Assembly: GCA_902624315.1 (NCBI GenBank)
Contig: CACNXC010000003.1
Location: 1 to 64,000 of the forward strand
Length of the DNA: 64,000 nt
Reading direction: 5' to 3'
Source of the DNA: an uncultured Pelagibacteraceae bacterium
GTDB lineage: Bacteria > Pseudomonadota > Alphaproteobacteria > Pelagibacterales > Pelagibacteraceae
Below are positions 34,389 through 42,409 of this stretch, piece by piece; within the stretch, counting starts at the first letter, position 1; every line of letters starts with the position of its first letter. A program made the position numbers and the translations under genes. The notes under the pieces are model-generated. The model saw only the letters and a list, made by a program, of their open reading frames with translations. It searched no databases and was not told the DNA's origin.

Positions 34389-35150
34389 TTAATTAAAAAA
34401 AAGATTATTAAAATTATTAGTGGTAATTTTGATAAGTTCAGATTTTTCAATGCCCTTTATTTCTGCAAGTTTGGCTGCAGTAAAATCTATAAATGATGGT
34501 TCATTTTTTTTTCCTCGATTTGGAACTGGAGCTAAAAAGGGGCTATCTGTTTCAATAAGAATTTTATCTAATGGAAGAGACTTAAATGTATTTTGAAGAT
34601 CAACAGAATTTTTAAAAGTGATAATACCACTTGCAGAAAAATAAGAATTAAATTTTAAAAGCTTTTCTGCAAATTTTTGGGATCCTGTGAAACAATGCAT
34701 CAAAATTTTTAACTTTTCATCCTTATATTCATTTAAGACTTCATAAGTTTTTTCTTCAGCATTTCTTGAATGTATAATTAATGGTATATTTGCTTTCAAG
34801 GCAGCTTTTATGTGTATCTTAAAACTTTCTATTTGTTTATCTCTATCTGAATTATCATAATAAAAATCAAGACCAGTTTCCCCTACTCCAATAATTTTTT
34901 TATTTTCATCTAAATTTTTCGTAAAAAATTCTGAATTGACGTTATTTTTATCTGCCTCATGTGGGTGTATTCCAATTGTACCAAATATAATTTCATCCTT
35001 ATTTACAATTTCTTTAACTCTGGAAAAGCTTTCAATAGATGTTGAGATAGTTAATAATCTTTTAACACCAATTTCTTTTGATCGCTGTATAACATTTTTT
35101 AGATCACTAAATAATGGCTCATGATCTAGATGACAATGAGAATCAATCAT
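34389..35150 (-). CDS. tatD: TatD-family metal-dependent DNase
   Basis: 253 residues of the TIM-barrel TatD family. The first metal motif is IDSHCHLDHE; GIHPHEAD, GVGETGLDFYYD, HSRNAEEKT and LIETDSPFLAPVPNRGK follow in order. It hydrolyses DNA 3' ends and has been linked to DNA repair, apoptosis-like decay and tRNA quality. Overlaps metG by eight bases, the universal neighbour. Confidence 0.95.
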   Translation of the reverse strand: MIDSHCHLDHEPLFSDLKNVIQRSKEIGVKRLLTISTSIESFSRVKEIVNKDEIIFGTIGIHPHEADKNNVNSEFFTKNLDENKKIIGVGETGLDFYYDNSDRDKQIESFKIHIKAALKANIPLIIHSRNAEEKTYEVLNEYKDEKLKILMHCFTGSQKFAEKLLKFNSYFSASGIITFKNSVDLQNTFKSLPLDKILIETDSPFLAPVPNRGKKNEPSFIDFTAAKLAEIKGIEKSELIKITTNNFNNLFFN

Positions 35151-36684
35151 TTTCTTTTTCTATTTTGTTAAATAATATATCAATTTTATTAATAGCACTT
35201 CCTTTTTTTAAAAATTCATTATTTCCAATTGACTGAAAAATTACATCTTTTTCTTCAAGATTGAAAATTTTAAGTGCTTTAAGAGATGATTGCGGAATAA
35301 TTGGATATAATAAGAAAGTTACTTTTCTAACAATTTCAAGAGTTGTATAAACTATTGTATTTAACCTGATTTTATCATCTTTTTTTTTCCACGGCTCCTG
35401 GTCATTAAAATATTTATTAGCTTCAAATAATCGATTTACAATATAATCAATATAATAATTGATATTTTGATTATCTATTTCCGATCTCAACTTGTCTAAA
35501 TTCTGACTATATTCATCTAAAATTTTTATATCATCATCTTCAAATTTAATTTTTTCTGGCACTTTGCTATCACAATTTTTAATAACAAATGCAGATACAC
35601 GTTGACATAAATTACCAAAATTATTAGCTAAATCACTATTAATACAATCCTCTAATCTTTCTTGAGAAATATTACCATCATTTCCAAATGAAACTTCTTT
35701 TATTAAATAATATCTCAAAGGATCCAATCCATATTGTTTTATAATTTCTAATGGATCTAATATATTTCCTTTTGATTTAGACATTTTTTCCTCATTAGAT
35801 AATATCCATCCATGTCCATAAACTTTTTTTGGAGGAGCTATTTTTGCAGCCAATAAGAACGCAGGCCAATATATTGCATGAAATCTTAATATATCTTTTC
35901 CAATCAAATGAACAGATGCTGGCCAAAATTTTTTATATAATTCATCATCTTTATTGGGATAATTTAAAGCACTAATATAATTAGTGAGAGCATCTAACCA
36001 CACATAAATTACGTGTTCATTATCATTTGGAACTTTAATACCCCAAGAAAAACTTTTTCTACTAACTGACAAATCTTTTAATCCGCTTTTAACAAAACTT
36101 ATGACTTCATTTTTTCTAGACGCTGGAGAGATAAAAGAAGGATTTTTTTCATAAAATTCTAATAATGGCTTTTCCCACTTAGATAATCTAAAAAAATAAG
36201 ATTCCTCATCAACCCATTCAACAGGAGACTTAGATGATATGGCCACTTTTTTATTATCAAGATCTTCAATTTCATCCTCATTGTAAAACGCTTCATCCGA
36301 TACAGAATACCAACCAGAATATTTAGATAAATAAATGTCATCATTTTTTTTTAATTCTTCCCACAAATATTGAACAGATTTTTTGTGTCGAGACTCAGTA
36401 GTTCTTATAAAATCATTATTTGTTAAATTAAGAGTTTTTGATAAATTCTTGAATGTTTTGCTAATTTCATCGCAGAACGCTAAAGGTTCAACTCCTTTTT
36501 TTTCAGCAGCTCTTTGAATTTTTAAACCATGTTCATCAGTCCCAGTCAGAAAATAAACTTTATATCCATCAATTCTTTTAAACCTAGCAAAAAAATCAGC
36601 AATAATACTTGAATAAGCATGTCCCATATGGGGTTTGGCTGAGGGATAATAAATAGGTGTTGTAATATAGTAATTTTTATCCAT
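35143..36684 (-). CDS. metG: Methionyl-tRNA synthetase
   Basis: 513 residues. ITTPIYYPSAKPHMGHAYSSI carries a HIGH-like motif; LTGTDEHGLKIQ and GWYSVSDEAFY are in the catalytic domain, KMSKSKGN is the ATP loop, and the anticodon helix bundle has NFGNLCQRVSAFV. The zinc-knuckle cysteines of E. coli-type MetRS are absent, as in shorter bacterial forms. The C-terminal dimerisation domain is missing. Operon between holB and tatD. Confidence 0.96.
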   Translation of the reverse strand: MDKNYYITTPIYYPSAKPHMGHAYSSIIADFFARFKRIDGYKVYFLTGTDEHGLKIQRAAEKKGVEPLAFCDEISKTFKNLSKTLNLTNNDFIRTTESRHKKSVQYLWEELKKNDDIYLSKYSGWYSVSDEAFYNEDEIEDLDNKKVAISSKSPVEWVDEESYFFRLSKWEKPLLEFYEKNPSFISPASRKNEVISFVKSGLKDLSVSRKSFSWGIKVPNDNEHVIYVWLDALTNYISALNYPNKDDELYKKFWPASVHLIGKDILRFHAIYWPAFLLAAKIAPPKKVYGHGWILSNEEKMSKSKGNILDPLEIIKQYGLDPLRYYLIKEVSFGNDGNISQERLEDCINSDLANNFGNLCQRVSAFVIKNCDSKVPEKIKFEDDDIKILDEYSQNLDKLRSEIDNQNINYYIDYIVNRLFEANKYFNDQEPWKKKDDKIRLNTIVYTTLEIVRKVTFLLYPIIPQSSLKALKIFNLEEKDVIFQSIGNNEFLKKGSAINKIDILFNKIEKEND

Positions 36685-37597
36685 TTAAAAGCTTTGAATT
36701 TATTTCTAAAAATAAAGATTCATCATCTAAATTGAATTTCTTAAAATCATTTATTCTTTTCAAAAAATAATTGTAAACATCTGAATTTGAAACCGAAATA
36801 TCTTTTATCAGAAATAATTCAAGTATATTATAAACAAATGTTTTAGATTGCTTATCATCCTTATAAATATTTTCACTTATCAATTTTAATAAAAAATCTT
36901 TTAAATTTATTTCTTTTAAATCAATTTTTTTTTCTTCAGAAAATTTTAAAAGATTATAAATTTCTCCAGGTGTAGAATAATAATTTAATAAATCTTTATT
37001 TATGAGATTATCAATATCATTATCAAAAAGAAGTGAACTTATTTCATTAACCTTATCATTTTCTAAGAATATATTGAAATTAAGACAACGAGATAGAAGT
37101 GTTGGAATTATTTTCTTATTACTATTAATTAAAATAAAAAATATATTCTCATTAGGTTCCTCTAACGTTTTTAACAGCGCATTTACTGAATTTAAATTCA
37201 AATATTCAATATTATCAATTAAAACAAATCTGGGTTTATTATTGAATGAAGATTTATTGAGTTGAATTATTAATTCTCTAATTTGTTCTACGTCTATGTT
37301 TTTTTTATCAGGTTTAATATCAATTAAATTGAAATTTGGACAAGAACCATTTTGAATTAACTTGAATGAGCGATTATTTAAATTTATTTTAAATTCAACT
37401 AAATCATAAGGCATTTCTTCATCTTTTGATAAAACAAAATTAATTAAATGATAAGCGAGAGTACATTTGCCAACACCTTTTTGACCGGTTAATAAAATCT
37501 TTGATGGTAATCTTTTTTGGTCAAATAATTTAGCAAAAACTAAAAGGTTATCCTGTAATCCATAAAGATTTGTTTGACTGTTAGGATATAAATTCAT
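36677..37597 (-). CDS. holB: DNA polymerase III subunit delta'
   Basis: 306 residues. The P-loop is LTGQKGVGKCTLAYHL, followed by the VEQIRELI helix, PRFVLIDNIEYLNLNSVNALLKTLEEP (Walker B) and LLSRCLNFNI (sensor I, S/SRC). It is the clamp-loader stator that helps place the beta clamp. The zinc module of E. coli delta' is absent. The position after tmk is the classic tmk-holB pair. Confidence 0.88.
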   Translation of the reverse strand: MNLYPNSQTNLYGLQDNLLVFAKLFDQKRLPSKILLTGQKGVGKCTLAYHLINFVLSKDEEMPYDLVEFKINLNNRSFKLIQNGSCPNFNLIDIKPDKKNIDVEQIRELIIQLNKSSFNNKPRFVLIDNIEYLNLNSVNALLKTLEEPNENIFFILINSNKKIIPTLLSRCLNFNIFLENDKVNEISSLLFDNDIDNLINKDLLNYYSTPGEIYNLLKFSEEKKIDLKEINLKDFLLKLISENIYKDDKQSKTFVYNILELFLIKDISVSNSDVYNYFLKRINDFKKFNLDDESLFLEINSKLLNG

Positions 37598-38208
37598 TTT
37601 AATAATTTTTCAATTTTATTAATTATGATTTTTTTGTTTAATTCTGTTGGAAGGTTTGAATTGATTATTTTATATCTTTTTTTATTTTTTGATATTCTTA
37701 AAAAACCATTTTGTACTTTTTTGTAAAATTTTTCTTTGAATGTATCGTAACGATTAAGTTTTTTTCGTTGTTTCAATCTTTTTTGCATATTGTTTATGTT
37801 AACAATACATAAAAATGTAAAATCTACTTTAAATGATTTTAAAATATGATTATTAATCTTTTTAATAATGTCTAAATTTACACCCATTCCAAAATGTTGA
37901 TAAGCAATGGTAGAGTCGGTAAACCTATCAAGTAAAATTATCTTTTTTCTAAAATTTTTTTTCAAATTATCCATATTTTCACTTCTGGCCGCTAAATAAA
38001 GTAATAAATCAGTTTTTTTTTTAAAATTAGATTTCTTATCTAAAATCAATTTTCTTATTTTTTCTGAGTTCTTATTTCCCCCAGGCTCTCTTAATTTTAT
38101 ATGAGGTATTTTTTTTCTTTTTAAATGTTTAGAAACATTATCAATATGAAAAGTTTTTCCACTACCTTCAATACCCTCAAAGGCTATAACAATTTTTTTA
38201 GACATCAC
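37594..38208 (-). CDS. tmk: Thymidylate kinase
   Basis: 204 residues. The P-loop is FEGIEGSGKTFHI, then REPGGNKNSEKIR (the DR/P motif binding dTMP) and the LLLYLAARSE helix; ILLDRFTDSTIAYQ has the conserved DRxxxS. It phosphorylates dTMP to dTDP. Overlaps holB by four and dacA by 11 bases. Confidence 0.95.
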   Translation of the reverse strand: MMSKKIVIAFEGIEGSGKTFHIDNVSKHLKRKKIPHIKLREPGGNKNSEKIRKLILDKKSNFKKKTDLLLYLAARSENMDNLKKNFRKKIILLDRFTDSTIAYQHFGMGVNLDIIKKINNHILKSFKVDFTFLCIVNINNMQKRLKQRKKLNRYDTFKEKFYKKVQNGFLRISKNKKRYKIINSNLPTELNKKIIINKIEKLLK

Positions 38209-39349
38209 CCCAAATCAAATAATTTAAGGATTTCATTAATCTTGAAAAAATATTTACTTTATTCACTTGTTCTTTTGCCAAAAGATCATATTCATCAATT
38301 AATTCATCATCATAAATAATCCTTAATTTTGCTAAAACTTGATCTTTACTAATTGGAGCTTCCACAGGTCCTTCATATAACATTTTAACTTTTAATAGTT
38401 TTTTCTTACCTTTTTTTATAATTTTATAGATATCTTCTTTAGTATAAACTTTAACAGAATCCTTTTTTCCTAACCAAACATCAACGCTATCAAATTCTTC
38501 TTCCGATTTGTTTATTTCTACTAAATCAAAATTCGTTAAACCATATGTCAATAGTTTTGAGCTTTCTCTAGATCTAGAATTTTTAGTTTCAAAGCCACTA
38601 GCTACTGCAATTAACCGTCTACCTTTTCTTTCTAATGATGATGCTAAAGAATATTTTTCCACTGCAAGATATCCAGTTTTAATTCCATCTGCACCCATAT
38701 TTTTATATAAAAGTGGATTTCTATTTCCTTGAGTAATTGGATCGCCACCAGTTCTATCCCAAGTAAATTCTTTTTCACTGAACCACTCGTAATATTCTGG
38801 ATAGTTTTTAATTAAATAATGAGACATTATCATTATGTCTTTTACTGTTGAATAATTGTCAGGATCATTAATTCCAGATGAGTTTGCAAAATTTGTATTA
38901 CTCATACCTATTTCTTGTGCTTTGGAAGTCATCATAATTGCAAATTCCTCTTCAGTTCCTGCTATTCCTTCAGCTAATGCAACACAAGCATCATTTCCTG
39001 AGGCAACAATAATACCTCTAAGTAAATTTTCTACACTCACCTCATCATTGACCATAACAAACATTGAAGAATATCCAGAAGTTGATAGCCGCCAAGCTTT
39101 CTCTGAAATAATAAATTTTTCATCTAAAGTTAAATCGCCTGATTTAATTAAATCAAAAGCAATAATGGAGGTCATTATTTTTGTCATTGAAGCAGGATAA
39201 ATTGATCTGTCTGGTTCTTTTTCATATAAAATTTCACCCGACAAAAAATCTTGTAAGATTGCTGTTCTTGCTTTTATCTCAATATTAGAATGCGCACTGT
39301 TAGAAATAAAAAAAGTTATAAGAATTGTAATTAGAAAATTTTTAAACAT
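38198..39349 (-). CDS. D-alanyl-D-alanine carboxypeptidase (penicillin-binding protein 5/6 family)
   Basis: 383 residues. A signal peptide (NFLITILITFFISNSAHS) is followed by the penicillin-binding core: SMTKIMT (nucleophile serine and lysine), ASGNDACVALAEGIAG (SxN), and KTGYL (KTG). The C-terminal PBP5-like domain is beta-rich and ends with a possible amphipathic helix. It trims the terminal D-alanine of muropeptides in the periplasm. Belongs to the mltB-rlpA-dacA-tmk operon common to alphaproteobacteria. Confidence 0.92.
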   Translation of the reverse strand: MFKNFLITILITFFISNSAHSNIEIKARTAILQDFLSGEILYEKEPDRSIYPASMTKIMTSIIAFDLIKSGDLTLDEKFIISEKAWRLSTSGYSSMFVMVNDEVSVENLLRGIIVASGNDACVALAEGIAGTEEEFAIMMTSKAQEIGMSNTNFANSSGINDPDNYSTVKDIMIMSHYLIKNYPEYYEWFSEKEFTWDRTGGDPITQGNRNPLLYKNMGADGIKTGYLAVEKYSLASSLERKGRRLIAVASGFETKNSRSRESSKLLTYGLTNFDLVEINKSEEEFDSVDVWLGKKDSVKVYTKEDIYKIIKKGKKKLLKVKMLYEGPVEAPISKDQVLAKLRIIYDDELIDEYDLLAKEQVNKVNIFSRLMKSLNYLIWGDV

Positions 39350-40091
39350 TTTTTAACACTTCTAAGTTTTCGAAATTAAGAGATTTTAACTTCTCAAATG
39401 ACTCTTTCAAACTTTTTATATCATTAAAAGGACCTATTAATACTCTAAATTTAGTTTGAGATAATTTTTTTATCCTAGAGTTTTTTATAGAAGTTTCATC
39501 TTTGATTCTAGAAATCATCATTTTAGCAGTAGATTTATAGTAAAAATCAGCAATCTTTATTGAGTAAGAAAATTTTTCTTTAGTTGTTTTTTTTTCTTTT
39601 TTCTTAGTTTTGCTTAAATCATTAATTTGAATACCGTCAATTGGCGCCTTTTCTGCAACGTTTTTTTCCTCATCGAAAGTTTTACTTTTTTTTGCAATAA
39701 AAGTAGAATTTCTAGATATTAACACTATTTCCAATAAGGGTTCATTGAAATCAAGATCTAAATCTTCAGCAATTCTTCTAGATATAACAGAATTGTAAAA
39801 ATCTGAAAATTTTTGGTTATTAGATTTTACTTCTGCAATTAAAGACTTTCCGTTTTTTGGATTTGTAATCTTAACAGCAGATTTTCTTTTAAGTGATTTG
39901 TGATGAATCATTAATGATCTATCATCTAATTTTTTAATTTTTTTTATATTTTCGTCAAAGATTAAAGCAAAGCCACTATTACTATATTTTTTCTCTATTT
40001 TTGTTTCAATCTTATCTGGCTTCATTGCTACTTGTTCACAACCTATCAAAAATATTGATAACAAAAATATTAATAAAATTTTATAATTCAT
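39342..40091 (-). CDS. RlpA-like lipoprotein with C-terminal SPOR domain, catalytic residues not seen
   Basis: 249 residues. The signal peptide ends in a lipobox ISIFLIGC (Cys18), so it is lipid-anchored. The middle part (about 37-115) resembles the RlpA double-psi barrel (YSNSGFALIFDE, AVKITNPKNGKSLIAEVKSN, then RIAEDLDLD), but the segment that should read NDRGPF with the catalytic aspartate is absent. The last 80 residues are a SPOR domain (YSIKIADFYYKSTAKMMI, FRVLIGPFNDIKSL) that binds denuded glycan strands. It may bind septal peptidoglycan without cutting. Placed between mltB and dacA as in relatives. Confidence 0.72.
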   Translation of the reverse strand: MNYKILLIFLLSIFLIGCEQVAMKPDKIETKIEKKYSNSGFALIFDENIKKIKKLDDRSLMIHHKSLKRKSAVKITNPKNGKSLIAEVKSNNQKFSDFYNSVISRRIAEDLDLDFNEPLLEIVLISRNSTFIAKKSKTFDEEKNVAEKAPIDGIQINDLSKTKKKEKKTTKEKFSYSIKIADFYYKSTAKMMISRIKDETSIKNSRIKKLSQTKFRVLIGPFNDIKSLKESFEKLKSLNFENLEVLKNV

Positions 40092-41091
40092 TTTTAAATT
40101 TATCTTTTAAGGTACAAACAGCTAAAGCAAATCTTAGAGATCTATTCCATTGGAGAATTATTTCGTAGTTATCAAATACAATATATGCAGGATTTAAAGT
40201 ATCTGCACCAGGAATAATATCTTTGTCTGGAGTGATTATTGCAACATTATGATTTGATTTTAGAAAGCTTATATCATCATAATTATCAATATATTTCTTA
40301 AAAAATCCAATTTTTTTTTTATTTTGGAGTTTTTTTGCAGAAACATTCAAATATTTTTTTGGAATATCTTCTTTAAGATCTATTCTATAAAAACAAGGTG
40401 AGTCTTTTTTCCAACCAATTTTTTTAAGATAATTAGCTGCTGAAGCATAAGCATCATGAGAATTTTTTAAATCAATATAATTATCTGTATTAAAATCAAT
40501 TGCGTGATTTTTTATGGTTGAGGGCATGAATTGAAAAAAACCAAATGCACCTGCCCATGAACCATACAATGATTTATAATCTATCTGATTTTCATCAATT
40601 AATTTTAATAAGATTAAAAGCTCTTTAGTAAAAAATTCAGATCTTCTTTTATCATAACTTAAAGTTGCTAGTGAGGAAAGGATATCCATTTTTCCAACAT
40701 AAGTTCCATAATTTGTTTCAATGCCCATCAATGACAATAGAAGTTCCTTCTCAATTTTAAACTTATTTTCAACAATATTAATCAAATCTTTATTATTTAA
40801 ATAGAAGTCGATACCTTTATTTAATTTTTTTGTAGAAGATCTCTTTGATATATAAGTTTTGGTGTCTTCATAAAATTCAGGCTGGTATCTGTCATATTTT
40901 ATAACATTTGCTAAGAACTTAGTATCTGTCATTACCAGATCAAAAGTTTTCTCAGAAATATTATTTGCTAAAGCTCTTTGTTTGAAATCTTTTTTCCACT
41001 TTTCAAAATCTGTATTCTCATTTGCAAATAAGTTGGAATTTAGAAAAAATAGAATTAAAAAAAAAATTTTAATTTTTTTCATATAAGTCAT
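40081..41091 (-). CDS. mltB: Lytic murein transglycosylase MltB family
   Basis: 336 residues as called. A Met three codons in (41082) begins a good signal peptide, KKIKIFFLILFFLNSNLFA, and is the likelier start. The catalytic glutamate is in LMGIETNYGTYVG, and AGAFGFFQFMPST, HDAYASAANYLKKIGW and the LQWNRSLRFALAV end match MltB. It cleaves the glycan strand to 1,6-anhydro products. The overlap with rarD's end by about 14 bases suggests coupling. Confidence 0.9.
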   Translation of the reverse strand: MTYMKKIKIFFLILFFLNSNLFANENTDFEKWKKDFKQRALANNISEKTFDLVMTDTKFLANVIKYDRYQPEFYEDTKTYISKRSSTKKLNKGIDFYLNNKDLINIVENKFKIEKELLLSLMGIETNYGTYVGKMDILSSLATLSYDKRRSEFFTKELLILLKLIDENQIDYKSLYGSWAGAFGFFQFMPSTIKNHAIDFNTDNYIDLKNSHDAYASAANYLKKIGWKKDSPCFYRIDLKEDIPKKYLNVSAKKLQNKKKIGFFKKYIDNYDDISFLKSNHNVAIITPDKDIIPGADTLNPAYIVFDNYEIILQWNRSLRFALAVCTLKDKFKNEL

Positions 41092-41947
41092 TTAAATATA
41101 TAATTACAGCAATCCAAATAATAATAAAACTTAGAAATTTAACTAATGAAAAATCCTCTCCGTAATAAAAATAACCTAAAATGAACTGTAATGTTGGCGT
41201 TATATAAAATATCATTCCGGTAGGTCCTAATCCAATTAACTCAACCCCTCTTACATATAGAAACAAAGGAATCACAGTCATCGGACCTGCTAAAAGTAAA
41301 TATAGACTTAATCCTGGATTACTTAAGTTAAAGTCGTTTAGACCATTATTTGCAATTATATAAAATGCAACTAAAGCAAAAGGGAAAATATATAAACTTT
41401 CAATTAGCAACCCAATATCGGTATCAATTTCGATTTTTTTTCGAACTAAATTATAAAAGGCCCAACTAAAAGCCACAATGAGACCGACCCATGGTAATGA
41501 TTTAAGATTAAAAAAAATTAAAATTAATATTGAAACAAAAACTAGAATAATTGAAAAAATCCTTTTTTTGTTTAGTTCCTCTTTAAAAAAAATATACCCC
41601 AGAAGAACACTAATTATTGGCATTATAAAATAACCAAAACTAGCATCAATAATTCTTTCTGATGCAACAGCATATATCCATATAGACCAATTAACAAAAA
41701 TTAAAAAACCAGACAAAAATAATGCAATTAATTTTTTTTTATCTTTTAACTCTTTTAAAAAAATTTTCCATTTAGACAGAAATGTTGTGGTTAAAATTAA
41801 CATTATTGCTGTCCACAGACATCTGTGAACAACTAATTCAGTATGACCAATAAAAGAAACTGACTCAAAATATATAACTCCAATAAATCCCCACCAAAAG
41901 GAACCTAAAGAAGTTAAAATTAAACCTTTGTTAAAATCATTTTTCAT
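41069..41947 (-). CDS. rarD: RarD-type EamA transporter
   Basis: 292 residues, ten helices. SLGSFWWGFIGVIYFESVSFIGHTELVVHRCLWT is the RarD opening, and YFIMPIISVLLGYIFFKE plus LLAGPMTVIPLFLYVRGVELIGLGPTGM the two conserved halves. RarD of E. coli is linked to chloramphenicol sensitivity, but the natural substrate is uncertain. It lies upstream of mltB on the same strand, with a short overlap. Confidence 0.88.
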   Translation of the reverse strand: MKNDFNKGLILTSLGSFWWGFIGVIYFESVSFIGHTELVVHRCLWTAIMLILTTTFLSKWKIFLKELKDKKKLIALFLSGFLIFVNWSIWIYAVASERIIDASFGYFIMPIISVLLGYIFFKEELNKKRIFSIILVFVSILILIFFNLKSLPWVGLIVAFSWAFYNLVRKKIEIDTDIGLLIESLYIFPFALVAFYIIANNGLNDFNLSNPGLSLYLLLAGPMTVIPLFLYVRGVELIGLGPTGMIFYITPTLQFILGYFYYGEDFSLVKFLSFIIIWIAVIIYLNDLYEKN

Positions 41948-41991
41948 ACTAATTAAATGAATAAAATATCATGAGTAATTAGACTATTTTA

Positions 41992-42020
41992 TTGTTGAAT
42001 TAAATATTTTTAATTATAAA
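41992..42020 (+). promoter_or_regulatory. Promoter for tRNA-Ser
   Basis: TTGTTG (41992-41997), a 17-base spacer and TATAAA (42015-42020) form a good sigma70-type promoter. Transcription would begin about 42027, five bases before the mature tRNA. Confidence 0.65.
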
Positions 42021-42031
42021 AGCTTCTACAC

Positions 42032-42121
42032 GGAGAGATGGCTGAGCGGTTGAAAGCACCGGTCTTGAAAACCGGCAAAGGGGCAACTCTTTCCTGGGTT
42101 CGAATCCCAGTCTCTCCGCCA
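42032..42121 (+). tRNA. tRNA-Ser (anticodon TGA)
   Basis: A 90-base class II tRNA: acceptor GGAGAGA/TCTCTCC, anticodon loop with TGA, a long variable arm around 42077-42092, T-arm TGGGTTCGAATCCCA, discriminator G and encoded CCA. Confidence 0.98.
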
Positions 42122-42129
42122 TATAATTG

Positions 42130-42387
42130 TTAATATTTAAAATTTTTAAATAGATTATTTATTTTGTTATCTTTAAATTCAATGTTGGTTTTTAATCCAT
42201 TATAAAAATTGTAAAGATTATTATCATCTATTTCTAAGAATTTTATAAGTTCATTTAAATCTTCAACATTTAATTGATCTAAGTATTTATTAGTGAATGC
42301 TCCTAAAAGTTTATCCATTTCTTTGGTACCGCGATAATTTGATCTATATATAATTTTTTTTTTTATTTGTTCTATATCAGCGGTCAT
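42130..42387 (-). CDS. sdhE: Succinate dehydrogenase assembly factor SdhE (YgfY/DUF339)
   Basis: 85 residues. The RGxxE motif is in SNYRGTKEMDKLLGAF, and LDQLNVEDLNELIKFLEIDDNNLY is the second half of the five-helix bundle. SdhE helps attach FAD to succinate dehydrogenase. It is located next to recG, the usual neighbour in alphaproteobacteria, and divergent from it by only 22 bases. Confidence 0.88.
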   Translation of the reverse strand: MTADIEQIKKKIIYRSNYRGTKEMDKLLGAFTNKYLDQLNVEDLNELIKFLEIDDNNLYNFYNGLKTNIEFKDNKINNLFKNFKY

Positions 42388-42409
42388 ATTAGGAATATAA
42401 TATTAGTTT

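Noticed and set aside
38856-39200. 114-codon frame antisense to the carboxypeptidase gene
   Set aside because: Shadow of a certain gene; no start signal or family.
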